A program made the position numbers and the translations under genes. Shown here one piece after another: positions 22,560 through 33,667 of a DNA stretch of 64,000 nucleotides (position 1 is the first letter of the stretch; each line of letters starts with the position of its first letter). Source of the DNA: Timema cristinae. Lineage: Eukaryota > Arthropoda > Insecta > Phasmatodea > Timematidae. The notes under the pieces are model-generated. The model ran no database searches. It was not told where the DNA came from and worked only from the letters and a program-made list of their open reading frames with translations. The stretch is taken from NCBI GenBank assembly GCA_039000515.1, contig JBCFYV010000100.1:30926421-30990420 (forward strand), written 5' to 3'.

Positions 22560-22865
22560 TATGATTGACCTCAGTTATCATGAGGTAAAGTGCTTGCCTC
22601 AGGATCCGATGTACGTGAGTTCAAACCCAGCTGGGGTCGACGTCTTTTTCTTGAGTTATAAAAATCCGTAGCACAACTTCCTTCAGAGGGGAAGTAAAGC
22701 CGTCTTTCCCATGTCGATTGTGGCATGTGAAGCAATGTAAGGTATGTACAAATATGTTTCCTTGCAAAATTGGTAAGCCCTTTTGCTCTAGCTCATAGAA
22801 ATTCTCGTGTGTTGGTATCAGTTGGTTCAGAAAGTACATGTAAAATACCTTAAATAAAAAAATAT
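22560..22865 (+). mobile_element. SINE family D
   Basis: tRNA-like head (CCTCAGTTATCATGAGGTAA and B box GAGTTCAAACCCAGC), the body CCGTAGCACAACTTCCTTC..GAAGTAAAGCCGTC, and the tail TTGGTTCAGAAAGTACATGT..AAATACCTTAAATAAA. The tail matches that of family C. Confidence 0.75.
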
Positions 22866-23874
22866 ACACGATCACATTGCGAACGGGAAATGAGACGTGG
22901 TGAAGAGGGAAAAACTTTTCTAGTTAAAAAAAAAAAGTTTGGCTTGAGAGTCCTATGCAAGGGTAAGAATTGATTTTAAAGTTTTTCTCGGTTGGTTGTT
23001 AGGATTAACAAATATTTCTGGGAATAAGCCACGTGATGAAATTATCCCCAACATATTGGCTATTTCCTGTGATAATATTTGTTTTAACTACATGTTAAAA
23101 CGTTAGAAACTATTTAATCTAAATAGCACAAATTTGGAATTAGTAAAATGCATTGGGAAGAATTTATTTCAATTACAGTCCTCTAAATAAGTGTCCACTG
23201 GGTCGAACAATCCAAGAAGACAGCCTTTAAAGGAATGGAGATTTTATGAAAATACTGTTTAATTAATTGAATAATTGAAGATTTTGTGATGTAACTATCA
23301 CTTAAAAATGTATGGCTTTGTATATATGTCTGAAAACTTGTGAACTCTAATTTTTTAAATCTTATATTTGCTATTTTTCTTTGTTTGACAATATATAAAC
23401 CGAAAAATAACTAACAAATTTTATAAAGTACTCATTTTGACTGCTGTTTTATACTATATCATATCAATAAAGTTTTGTAATTGAGAATATTTTCAACTCA
23501 GAGATTATGATGGATATTGATTCTTTGAGATAAAACTGAATCTAATTTTCAGTGAAAAAAATAAAAAGATGAGTTGGAGTTGATTTTTTATGTATTAGTA
23601 AATATAATCCTGATGTATGATTAATTGTTTTTTTATTATTTTTTGCTATTTTGTCCACTTAAAACCTCATCTAGTACTTCCTATTTGCTTGAGGAAAAAT
23701 ATTCAAAATCGTTGAACAGTCACTTGAAATGTATTTTTGAAATATTCAGATTTTTAAAATGATCCTCCTCTTGCTACTTGTGTATATCACATAGCTAATA
23801 ACAGTAAATATTCACTAAATTACAAATTCTTCTACGTTTACTTAATTCTTTTATTTATTTGAAGTATTTAACGT
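22866..23874. other. AT-rich sequence without recognised features
   Basis: Frequent stops in all frames and no repeat boundaries recognised. Confidence 0.35.
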
Positions 23875-24040
23875 GCACTTTCTGACAGATTATATCAACA
23901 AACGACCTATAAACTAATTTACATCCAAACAGACACAACATCCATCCCCAGCCAATAATTTATCACTGCGAAAAGGGTAGACCCATATTTCACCAATGAT
24001 AATATTTTGCCATGCTGGTAATCGAACTCGAGACCCTTAT
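23868..24040 (-). mobile_element. SINE family C, 5' incomplete
   Basis: Begins with the tail complement AAGTATTTAACGTGCACTTT and runs through the C body to the B-box complement (GCTGGTAATCGAACTCGAG). The A box is lost. Confidence 0.7.
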
Positions 24041-24370
24041 CTAAATAAACTTACTCGCTTCTGACTGAGCTGAAGTTTCGAACGTTTACTTAAGTAATTG
24101 TTTATAAACAACACTAAGAATCAACCGAGGAGAGGGTTTTATATTTAAAGTCATCGAATATCTTCAATAATTATGTATTCTGTGCATCCTTAGACGTACT
24201 CACAAGGAACTTTGATTAAAATTTAATAAAAACTATAATTTAGAATTAAATAGAATACTTTTTTCGTTCAAAGTCGTTGCGTAAATCCATATCAAACCGG
24301 CTCACTGGGATATGACGTGGCGGCCCAGTCCACTCCTGCCTGATACTATAGCAAAAAACAGTTTAATAAG

Positions 24371-24380
24371 TTTATTATTA

Positions 24381-24438
<58 letters not shown>

Positions 24439-24687
24439 TAGCACCGCGTCTTGCTACCCGTTCGGTTTATACACTTTAAGTACCTACTAATTACGCTAAT
24501 GGATTGGAAATTGGGAAGGTTGAATTAGAGGAAGTGAACCCGCATTTTCGTGGAGGGAGAGTGGAAAACCATTTAGGGAAAACCACCCCAGTTCATCCGA
24601 CCAAGAATCGAACCACGTTCTCCCCATCCTTCGGCAGTCGAACTAAACATGACTAGCGCGTTAGCCAACTACTCCACCGAGGCGGGT
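24371..24687 (-). mobile_element. SINE family A2 with clean target-site duplication
   Basis: (ATT)n tail 24371-24438, tail complement GCGTCTTGCTACCCGTTCGG, body, B-box complement and the full A2 head ending CACCGAGGCGGGT at 24687. The direct repeat TTTAATAAG flanks it exactly (24362-24370 and 24688-24696), marking both ends of a full-length insertion. Confidence 0.92.
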
Positions 24688-24696
24688 TTTAATAAG

Positions 24697-25485
24697 AGTT
24701 GTTCAAACTTGATGTATAGATGCTAGATACTTATACCTCAAGGCCAAATTGTCGTTTGAATTTAAACTCTCAAATTGAGATTAATTTACTTATAACCAAT
24801 TTTTGAATATTTTAAATGTCAAGAATTTAAATATTTTGTTCAAAATGGGCATCTAGTGGGTGTTTTGCAAAGTAAATAATTTTACATGATAAAAAACGTT
24901 CAATGCTTTGTTTTTTAGATAAAAGTGGTTTTAAGAGTAGTTTAGCATTAAATTATGTTTGAAATTTAAAAATGCTTCGAAAATGTTACAAACGTAAATC
25001 ATTTTGTTCAATATTGACATCTGGCTAATGGTTTACATGAAAAAAGAATTCATGTTTTCTTTTTAACCAGATATATTAGGATTGTTTAAAAATGACCTTT
25101 TTTATTTTAATATTCTTGTAAATGGTTATAGCAATCTGGTTCAAAATGTGTAACTGAACAGTGTTATTTATGGTAATAAAAATAATATATTTGTTTTTCT
25201 GGGTAAAATTAATTACAGGTGGTTTACTGATACCTGTTTTTGAAAAAAAAATCCAACTTTAATAGCCTAAATTAGAAAGCATTTATGATTTTGTCGTACT
25301 ATTTATAATATTTAACATTGACCGAGTGTACTGAGGTCATGTTTTAACTTAACCATTTGACATTTCGTCTGTTTGTCCAGATGTTTGTTCCACGATAACT
25401 GTCAATGGTATCTAATACCACTGTAACGTGTTAACACGTAAACCTAATGAAGCCCTATAAAAGGTTAAAGCTATTACTACCAGAT
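24697..25485. other. AT-rich sequence, no gene recognised
   Basis: No recognised repeat. A TATAAAAGG motif occurs at 25455 on the plus strand, without a recognisable transcript start. Confidence 0.35.
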
Positions 25486-26097
25486 CTAATAAGTTCCAAT
25501 AATGTGTGGCAGATATATACTCACTGCGACATCACAAGCGGGAGACGCCCAATTCTCATCAAAAGTTGCCCCAGCGAACGAGGCAACTTGGCTTGGAAGA
25601 CCAACAAGCAGACATCCAAAACCTGAGCCATACGATGAGTAAATGAGAGAGGCTTCATTCAAGAAGATACCAACAGTCCTCAGCTGCTCTAGTGGTCTAC
25701 TAGTGTGATGTCTGATGATTACCACCCCCTCTTCGTACTTGGAGAAGACCTTGCCAAATTGTATTAGTCCTACTGGTATAAATAGCCCTGTACTTGATTC
25801 ACGTATATATATTATATTGTAACCACTTAACGGAGGAACTGTTGGAAGATATTCACGAGCATCAGCTAGGAAGACGTACTGAAGACCACGATATATGAGG
25901 CGTCTGTCTCACCTCCTCGCCGGAGAGCAAGCTACGGTGGATACTATAAGTATTGAGGGATGTCGTAATATTTTGTTGAGCCTTGAGCTCTTATGTTCAA
26001 TGTCTTTATAACATAATTGTTGTATGTCAGTCCTGCTGACTTGTTTTCTTATGCCCATATGGCATTGTTTATTTGGTTGAGCCTTCAGCTCTATTGT
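25486..26097 (-). pseudogene. 203-codon minus-strand frame with one internal stop, unidentified
   Basis: From 26097 down to 25486 one frame is broken only by TGA at 25909-25911. The upstream part (62 codons) includes HMGIRKQVSRTDIQQLCYKD. The downstream part (140 codons) includes YVFLADAREYLPTVPPLSGY, FSKYEEGVVIIRHHTSRPLE and YSSYGSGFGCLLVGLPSQVA. A strong splice-donor string, GCA|GTGAGTATAT, follows ACDV near 25516, so the true 3' limit may be there. No ATG starts the downstream part. I do not recognise the family. Against coding: the plus strand carries TATAAATAG at 25777 and short frames of its own (for example ATG 25896), so this could instead be regulatory or LTR-like DNA. The GC content is above that of the flanks. 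Confidence 0.3.
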
Positions 26098-26190
26098 TCA
26101 ATGTACTTATGACGTAGTAGTTGTATGTCATTACTACTGACTGGTTTTCCTATGCCCATATGACATAGCTTATAGCTTTATGCACTATCT
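25978..26190. repeat. tandem duplication of about 105 bp
   Basis: Two copies: TTGAGCCTTGAGCTC..TTATGCCCATATGGCATTG and TTGAGCCTTCAGCTC..CTATGCCCATATGACATAG. The copy nearer 25978 is open in the frame of the adjoining minus-strand ORF. The other has stops, so only one duplicate still looks coding. Confidence 0.75.
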
Positions 26191-26545
26191 TTCTATGTCT
26201 ATTAGGCTTAGTAGCAAATATTAGGGTCAAGATTATACTTAGACTATATAACCATGCGGCGGCTAGTTCGAAGAGAATAATTTAATTAGGGATGATACCA
26301 GGCTATCTATTACTAAGTTTCACGACTTAATTTGGTCTGTAACAGACACTTGTCTCTGATGTGTCTGTGTACCGGCTTATGTTGCACAACCTGTGGAAGT
26401 GTACTTGTCCATAGTAGTGGCCCACGGTGTTTTGTCTATTGTGTACGATCCTCTTGTGGTGCTGTTGGTGTTAGTAAAAAAAATTATCACTATTTTGTCT
26501 AGTAATATTGTCCCATTGGTAAGGTGACAGAATAAAGATACTATT

Positions 26546-26586
26546 ATTATTAGCATCGCGTCTTACTACCCATTCGGGTTATACGC
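26546..26586 (-). mobile_element. tail-only SINE micro-insertion with target-site duplication
   Basis: The 41-bp insert holds a short ATTATT run and 35 bp of the shared A/B tail complement (GCGTCTTACTACCCATTCGG, then GTTATACGC). It is bracketed by the exact 12-bp direct repeat AAAGATACTATT (26534-26545 and 26587-26598). No head or body is present. Confidence 0.88.
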
Positions 26587-26940
26587 AAAGATACTATTGA
26601 TTGCTCAGGCTGCACTAATTAGAAAGAGTCCGGCCATAGTATCTATAGCATCTAGTTTCTTAGTAGTTTACCTTGTACTGGTTGTAAAATAATAGTTTTG
26701 CTTCTAGGTAGTTATAAAAGTTTTAATGTCTAACTCTCTATGGAGTTAACTCACGCTAATTAGCTCATGGTTTGAATAGTTTCTAAGTGTAATACTTTGT
26801 ACTTCCAACTAAATATTTTGAATATTAATAAAATTATTTGTTAATCTTGTAAAATATTTTTAATCTTTGTTCCTTGTAATCAACATTTGTTAGTACAACA
26901 GATGTTGTAACACTAAACAACGTTTAAAAAATGTAAAATA

Positions 26941-27665
26941 CTAGATAGCTGTTGCCCGCGGCTTTGCTCGCGTGGAAGTTGATTATATACAAATACGAAA
27001 ATATACATATGTATTTACAGATTAATTTAAAATATTACGTTACGTTGATGACCATAACTTGACCTCAGATCAAAAATAATGGAAGTCCGTTACAAACTTT
27101 CACCCCCTTTTTCATCCCTTATTAAATAAAATTTCCAAAATTCCTGAAACACGTATTTATTTGTTTTACGTCAATAACCGAAATACAAAATTTTGTTTAT
27201 GTAACTTTCAAAATGACGGACTTTCATACATATTATCATCCCCTATTTCGACCCTTTGGGGTGGAATTTTCTAAAATCCTTTCTTAGTGGGTGCCTACAT
27301 AACAAAATGAATATACAGTCCGAATTTCATGCTTGTAGCCTTGATAGTTTGCGCTCGGCGATGATGAATCAGTCATGTCAGTCAGGATATGTTATTATTA
27401 TTAGCACCGCGTCTTACTACCCATTCGGGTTATTCGCACTTACGCTAATGTGTAATGGTAGGGTGATTGTGAGATAAATGAAGGACCTACAGTTTAACGT
27501 GGAATCCGAACCACGGTGGAGTCCTGGCATTCCCCACATTCACAAGATGTCTTGTCAGAGGTGAAGGAAGGGTTTGGTAAGCAGAAAAATCTTTGCCGGG
27601 ACCGAGGATTGAACCCCGGCCGCCAGCTTAGTCAGGACATGTTATTTTATAAGTATAGATAATAT
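26941..27665 (+). mobile_element. RTE-type non-LTR derived repeat, interrupted by a SINE
   Basis: Begins ACTAGATAGCTGTTGCCCGC followed by GGCTTTGCTCGCGTGG. It has the internal block TTCATCCCTTATTAAA and ends ACATGTTATTTTATAAGTAT then AGAT. This head and tail are familiar from RTE-like repeats common in arthropod genomes, recognised here from memory rather than by search. No coding part is kept. A SINE B copy splits it near its 3' end (27397-27629). Confidence 0.55.
27397..27629 (-). mobile_element. SINE family B nested in RTE-type repeat
   Basis: The shared tail, B body and most of the head are present, and the 5' end stops in the tRNA part (CCGGGGTTCAATCCTCGG). Flanks are a 17-bp duplication, AGTCAGGATATGTTATT at 27380-27396 and AGTCAGGACATGTTATT at 27630-27646, with one mismatch. 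Confidence 0.9.
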
Positions 27666-28590
27666 TGCTAATTTCTTAGTCAAAAGTTTCATGAGTTTGA
27701 TCTGTATAAAACATAAATTTAAAAAAGTATTTAGTGTTGCTCTGTAAATTAAATATTATTTATGTATGTTTAATTTTTAGTGAGCCAATTAGCTACATTT
27801 ATGTACACAACTTTAATCTTACTTGTATTTTCCTAAGAAAATAAAATCTTATTCACGGATATTTTGGCCAATTCAACCGTTTAGAATCTCTTAAATTACC
27901 CTTATAATCCTTTTAAAAATAATATTTTTGTTTTTTTGAAAATTTGCTATAGATTCTCATTAGTTATTAAAGTAATTAAACATAGTGAAAGAAAATGTAA
28001 CAAGTTTTTTTAGTAACGTTTTGATTGTCAGAAAAGACTAAAATTACAGTGAATGCACACATTCCCAGTACTAAGACTGAAACATTTATTTTAAGAACAG
28101 TTGTCTTTGCTTTTTTATTTTCAAATGAAACTAGACATTTTTAATCAATTAGAAAGTGTTTTTTAATGTCTGGGAAAAAGGTTCTGGTAAACATGACAAG
28201 CGTATGGAAGATTGTAAAATGTTTTACTAATTTGACGTGAAAAGAATAAAAAACGTAAAAACTAGGATCCGGTGCAAAATACTGATCCAATTACAGTAAA
28301 ATATGTTTGAAAAATTGTCTACAAAAATACACAAAGCTAGCGCAACATTATATTCATAGTTTAACTAAAGCACAGAGAGTACAACTAATACTAAACACAA
28401 CACCATCAAAGTCTATAGTACCAAGGTGATAGAACTAAATGTACTAAATTACTAAAATAAAACACATTTTAAACGCGACCTAGAATTTCACTTCGTATTA
28501 CAATTACCTTGTTCCTTTTACGTTTTCTTCACCCTTCGTAGAGAGAAGTATTATGATTGTAAAAAAAAAATATTAACTTTGATATTTTGG
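27666..28590. other. AT-rich sequence without recognised features
   Basis: No gene or repeat boundary was recognised. Confidence 0.35.
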
Positions 28591-28800
28591 TAAATATCAA
28601 CGTTTCATGACCCAATGAAATTGAAAAAGTTGTTTTTACTATGCCGTGTGTCTGTATCTTAGCTTAAAACATAAACTATCTTACCGATTGGACTAAAACT
28701 TTGTATTTAGGGCTTACATAAGGTTCCTCCAAGGAGTTTTTGGAATAATATGTATATGACTTTAAAACTAAGGGTAATTTACTAAAGGACAAAAACTCAA
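28590..28800 (+). repeat. interspersed repeat (GTTTCATGACCC family), copy 2
   Basis: Diverged direct counterpart of 11050-11236. Confidence 0.5.
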
Positions 28801-28830
28801 AATATATATTTTCAAAATTGGTTTAGTCAA

Positions 28831-29103
28831 TTATTATTATCACCGCGTCTTACTACCCGTTCGGGTTATACGCACTTACGCTAATCTGTAATGGTAGGGT
28901 GATTGTGAGATGAAATGGAGGACCTACAGTTTAACGTGGAATCCGAACCACGGTGGAGGCCTGGCATTCCCCACATTCACAAGATGTCTTGTCAGAGGTG
29001 AAGGAGGGTTTGGTAATCAGAAAAATCTGTGCCGGGACCGAGGATTGAACCCAAGACCCCAGTACAGAAGTCCGACACCTTACCCCTAGACCACCAGGTC
29101 ACC
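28831..29103 (-). mobile_element. SINE family B, near full length
   Basis: Short (ATT)n, tail complement GCGTCTTACTACCCGTTCGG, body, B-box complement GAGGATTGAACCC, and head end CCACCAGGTCACC at 29103. No clear duplication was found. Confidence 0.88.
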
Positions 29104-29164
29104 CGTTTTCAAGTTTGATTACACTTTGTATCTAGACATTGTTTAACATTTTAAACAGAATATC

Positions 29165-29362
29165 AATCTGAGCTCTCCGTACATCTACACTAATTGATAA
29201 GGGATGGGTAAGGTCTAATTTTAAATAAAATGTAGTTGCCTTAGAGGGAGATTATAAATCCCTCTAACACCTTCAGTAAGCTCGGCTGGGATTCGAATAT
29301 GGTCTTCTATCGGATTTAAAACAGACGACGCCTCAATCCACGTGCCCACTGACCACGAGCTT
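29165..29362 (-). mobile_element. tRNA-derived repeat, family not shared with others here
   Basis: Minus strand. The head GCTCGTGGTCAGTGGGCACG and B box ATTCGAATCCCAGCCG look tRNA-derived. The body differs from families A to D. Confidence 0.45.
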
Positions 29363-29955
29363 TTTGTTTTATCCGATATTTTATTCAACTTAACATTTAG
29401 AAGCTCACATTTTGTATGTAAATTATGTTATAATATTTTGGATAAAACAAACATAAACGTCGTTTTCATAAACGAGTTCTGACCTAGGTCAACTTATTTT
29501 AAACGAAACTTTGGCTCATATTAGGGAGGAGATCTTTTAAATATTGCAAGAGAAATGACAAATTATTTTTTATTATTTATATTTTTTATTATAAAAAAGG
29601 AATAATTCTGAAAATGTAATATAATGTTAATCTGTAAATGTGATACTAAGTGTTTGTGTGATTAATGAATGAAGAAATGAAGATAGAAATATATTTTGTT
29701 CCAATCATGGACCTAGCCCAACTATCATTTCAGTAACTACGTACTGAAAGCGCAAAGGGCGAATTAGTTTACCTGCCTTGTAGTAAATCAAAAGCGCACC
29801 AGTTAGATACACTAAAAGTGCACCATTGTTTGTAATCTCTGATCCTCACATAGCAACATCGCAAGAAATTTATATTTTTCAGAAATTACAAGTATCGTGA
29901 GTTTCGTAAGTTAGACAATTATCAACTTAACCTAACCTAATCACTTTGTAAAGAG
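29363..29955. other. AT-rich sequence without recognised features
   Basis: No box, repeat or long frame was recognised. Confidence 0.35.
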
Positions 29956-29960
29956 TTTTT

Positions 29961-30209
29961 TTAACACCGCGTATTACTATCCGTTAAAGCTATATGCTCA
30001 TTTACTAATTACGATAGTGGTTTTTAGGGATTAGGTAGGTTATATTTATAGGAATTGTACCCGAGTTTGCATGGAGGGAAAGTATAAAACCATTTTAGGA
30101 GAAAACCTCAGTACACCCGAATTAGATTCGAAACTCGATCTCTCCGTAATCGGAAGTATAATCTACTGCGAGAGTAGCGCATTAGACCACTCGGCTACGG
30201 AAGCGGGCC
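29961..30209 (-). mobile_element. SINE family A1
   Basis: Tail complement GCGTATTACTATCCGTTAAA, body, B-box complement TTAGATTCGAAACTCG, and head complement GCGCATTAGACCACTCGGCT ending GGAAGCGGG. Confidence 0.8.
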
Positions 30210-30248
30210 CTTTTGTTTATTATTTCGTGCACTTTTGATATTAGAACT

Positions 30249-30380
30249 AGGAATGCCAGGTCTCCACCGTGGTTCGGATTCCACGTTAAACTGTAGGTCC
30301 TTCATTTAATCTCACAATCACCCTACCATTACACATTAGCGTAAGTGCGTATAACCCGAACGGGTAGTAAGACGCGGTGC

Positions 30381-30446
<66 letters not shown>
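30249..30446 (+). mobile_element. SINE family B, 5'-truncated
   Basis: Starts at AGGAATGCCAGGTCTCCACC within the body. It runs through the shared tail to a long uninterrupted (AAT)n. The 7-bp repeat TAGAACT flanks it (30242-30248 and 30447-30453). Confidence 0.88.
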
Positions 30447-30448
<2 letters not shown>

Positions 30449-30453
30449 GAACT

Positions 30454-31257
30454 CTTCCTCTTGTGCCCTTTCGTGTTCTCCACCTTTCCGTTTGGCTTCC
30501 TCCCCTATCACCTAAATTACATAATTGATCAGGGTTTCAGCACTGTTTTCATATAGTACTAAGACATTAAGCAATTAATCCTTGAAAGTATAAAAGTAAA
30601 TCCTTAAATTTGGATCTTAGTTTAAAAGTTGTTGGTTTCTGCGAACTTTGTGTATCGAATGTTTACATCAACAATACAAAAAAATAATTAAAAAACCAAT
30701 GACTTTAATAACTAGAATCCTGTACCAACTGAAAACAATATTTTTGTTCTCATTCTTTGAACTTATTTCTGAAAACAGAATAAAATTGACCCTAGCTGAG
30801 TTTTTTTGTGTGTATGATATATTGGTATTACTTTCCTTGATACAATCCATCAAAAGATATTATAAGAAAGCGATCCTGGTCACACATCCATCAGGTTGTA
30901 TTGCGTTGATGATGATGATGATGATGATGTTTGTGATCTGCTCGTCCATCATACCCTTCCTTCTCAGGTTACATGAACAAAATCCATTAGTGGGACACTA
31001 TCGTCCGTATTATTATTGTCCGTATATGTGTCTGCGTGCGTCACTCACAAGTCGGGAGAACACACAGCGGTTCTCGACGTTTGACCGCGACACATACTCC
31101 AACTGATTCAGGTCAAATGGGGCGTAATAATATTGGTCAGTGACTTTTTTCTCGGTTTAGTAATCATAGAGGTCACCGACAGTACAAGGACACATTGGTT
31201 TGATTATAGATATCTACGACGGCGATATTTACTCTTTGAAAAGGTGTTTGATTTTAT
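30454..31257. other. unique sequence with an (ATG)n run
   Basis: A 152-codon plus frame (30648-31106) crosses a (GAT)n run at about 30905-30929, which gives seven Met in a row. I do not call it a gene. Confidence 0.35.
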
Positions 31258-31600
31258 TATACTACTATAAAGCCACATGGCTGACTCACTCACTGACATT
31301 AATGTTTACCCACTTCCAGATGAGCTAGAACTTGAAATTTGGTGAACTTTAGCTTCTAGCCTGTAACCGACGGTAAAATTCCAAAAAATTTAAAATTTAA
31401 TTTCAAACCCCCGAAAAAAAATTTCAAAAGGGTGGAGCAGCTTTAAAGTCGGTGCGGAACTTTCTTTGGAGGTATCTTGTGGCTAAAGGTTAGACCTATC
31501 AAAAAATTGTTCTGGAATTACATTAGTTTCATCCACTTGCAAATAAAACTCACTGGGGGTGGAGCCTCCAACGAGAAAAGCTAGTCTGGCTATAAAATTA
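31258..31600 (+). repeat. interspersed repeat R2, copy 1
   Basis: Begins ATACTACTATAAAGCCACAT with GGCTGACTCACTCACTGACA, then CCACTTCCAG, AACTTGAAATTTGG and AGCAGCTTTAAAGTCGGTGC. It matches 34496-34815 in order. The opening is of a kind common in arthropod repeats; its class is uncertain. Confidence 0.7.
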
Positions 31601-31689
31601 ATAACAATCCAAGTGTTATCCAAGTGTGTATTAGTGCTGCGCATCTTAAGGTGGGATGGGAAGGAATGTAAGTTAAGGCCTATATATTT

Positions 31690-31832
31690 TTTCTAGTGTT
31701 TTCATTGGGAAGCCATTTGGGAAAAACATCCCTCATTAGATCTAAATGGTATTCGAACCTCGATCTCCCCGTTTCCAACAGTCCAGTCTAACACGAGAGT
31801 GACGTCTTAGACCATTAGACCAATTACAACAT
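31690..31832 (-). mobile_element. SINE family A1 fragment
   Basis: Body remnant, B-box complement (GGTATTCGAACCTCGATC) and head complement (AACACGAGAGTGACGTC). No tail. Confidence 0.6.
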
Positions 31833-31854
31833 TTTTTTTTCGGCTAAAATGGGC

Positions 31855-32185
31855 TAGTCGACCTGTTGGTCTTCGAGTAAAATTATCGTCTCAGGTCCGG
31901 TGATCGTGGTTTGAATCCAGCCGAGGTCAATGGATTTTTATTGAGGGATAAAACATCCGTAGCACAACTTCCTTCGGAGGGGAAGTAAAGCAGTTGGTGC
32001 CATGTCGATTTTGATATGAAAGAACCTTGAAAGGTATGTGAAAATATCTTTCCCGGCAAAATTTGTAGGCCCTTTCGCTCTCTCCCATAGAAATTCTTGT
32101 GTGCTGATTATAAATAAATAAATATATATATATAATCAGTCGGTTCAGAACGTACACGTTAAAGACCTCAAATTAAAAAAGTATA
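31855..32185 (+). mobile_element. SINE family D
   Basis: Head with B box GTGGTTTGAATCCAGC, body GTAGCACAACTTCCTTCGGA, and tail CGGTTCAGAACGTACACGTT. An AT-rich insert flanked by TGATTATAA and ATAATCAG lies at about 32104-32140. Confidence 0.75.
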
Positions 32186-32247
32186 GGACTAATATATATT
32201 GCTTCGGTACGTTTAGTTTTATTTTTTAGATTTTTTAATATATTTTA

Positions 32248-32482
32248 GCTCCACTTCTTACTCTCCGTTCTGGTCACACGCCTATGCACTAATTACATTA
32301 ATGAGTTGGGGGATTTATGAGGTCTTAGCCTAGAGGAAATGCACCCGAGTTTGCGTTGAGGGATGGTGGAAAACATTTTGGAAAAACACCCTCAGGGCAC
32401 CTGACTAGGATCGATCCCAAATCTTCCCGTCTTCGGCAGTCTAGTCCAACATCAGAGTAGTGCGTTAGACCATGCAGCGACT
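32248..32482 (-). mobile_element. SINE family A1
   Basis: Tail complement CTTACTCTCCGTTCTGGTCA, body CCCGAGTTTGCGTTGAGGGA, eroded B box, and head complement TAGACCATGCAGCGA. Confidence 0.75.
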
Positions 32483-32819
32483 ATGCTAATGATATGTTAG
32501 TAAGCTTATACAATAGGCCTATTTAGGAAATTAAACTTAGTTCATCTACTAAAGATATATTTTAACTTGTTTGGGCCAAAAAAATAGTTTCGTAATAAAA
32601 TCTTAAAATTGTCCTTTTTAATTTGCGTTTCTATTATAATTTATTATTCATTCAACCTAAGTAGATAATATAACTTTTTTTCTTATATCATCTCAATAAC
32701 TGGTAATCTGTGCTGCCCAACTAATTTCACCCGAATCCCTCCCTCCCCTCTTGGTAGATCATCTAATTTCTACGCCCTCCCCTTATTTCTTAGAAGGGTT
32801 ATATTTTTCATTTCATTTA

Positions 32820-33068
32820 ATTATTTAGGGTATTTTACGTGCACTTGTTGAACAGTAACTTGTTGAACAGACTAATTATATCAACACATGACTTATAAAT
32901 TAACTTAATACAGAACCGACACAACACCCAGCCCCCAGCCATTGATTCATCACTGTGTCACAGTAACCCACATCTCACCAATGATAAATTTTTCTGCCAT
33001 GCCAGGAATCGAATCCAGGAACCTCAGCTCAGTAGACAGACACGCTACCTGCTGAGCTAAGGTGTCGG
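32820..33068 (-). mobile_element. SINE family C, near full length
   Basis: Tail complement TAGGGTATTTTACGTGCACT, body ATTGATTCATCACTGTG, B-box complement GCCAGGAATCGAATCCAGG, and A-box complement GACAGACACGCTACCTGCTG ending GAGCTAAGGTGTC. Confidence 0.82.
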
Positions 33069-33590
33069 ATAAAGGTGGGTGGTTAAAGAAATCTTAAAAT
33101 GTATTTTTTTTTCTAGTCACTTATTTGTTTTATATAAAAATCAATCTGACATTGGCAGAATAATAGTACAAAACCAATGACTGATAATTAATGTTAGGGT
33201 TGGCATTGTTGTTTTCATCAGTATGTGAATATTGGGTTTTATGTTTGACATTTCAAGGAGACGAACCTGTTTAGTTTTTATGAGAGTCAACTTTGAAAAC
33301 TAATTGCTTGGCCTCAATGTTGGCTGTGAGGAAGGGTAGTGAGAAGAAACGGGGGAAGGGGGCAGGCGAATCCAAGGCTTGCGAGCTTAAAAATATACAC
33401 TTGAATGTACACGAGCGTCTTATTTTTGGATGATCACCTAATATATCAATTACAGTTGGTGGGTATTTTTGCCAAGGTCACGTTTAAAACTGTTTAATTC
33501 TTCCCTGATTTTTTAACGTTAGTTCCTAATAATTTTTCCACGACCCTCTTGGGAGTGATTCACACGCCACAGTTTTGGAACTACACTGGT
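33069..33590. other. unique sequence, no gene recognised
   Basis: A purine-rich patch (GAAGAAACGGGGGAAGGGGG) lies at about 33342-33362. Nothing was recognised. Confidence 0.35.
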
Positions 33591-33596
33591 AGGTTT

Positions 33597-33597
<1 letters not shown>

Positions 33598-33630
<33 letters not shown>

Positions 33631-33667
33631 ATAATATATATTATATATATATATATATAATATATAT
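33598..33667. repeat. (AC)n then (AT)n microsatellite
   Basis: Continuous AC repeats pass into AT repeats directly left of the second hAT-like element. Confidence 0.9.

Noticed and set aside
30648..31106. 152-codon plus-strand frame
   Set aside because: It crosses an (ATG)n run and AT-rich DNA, with no domain, signal or splice support.
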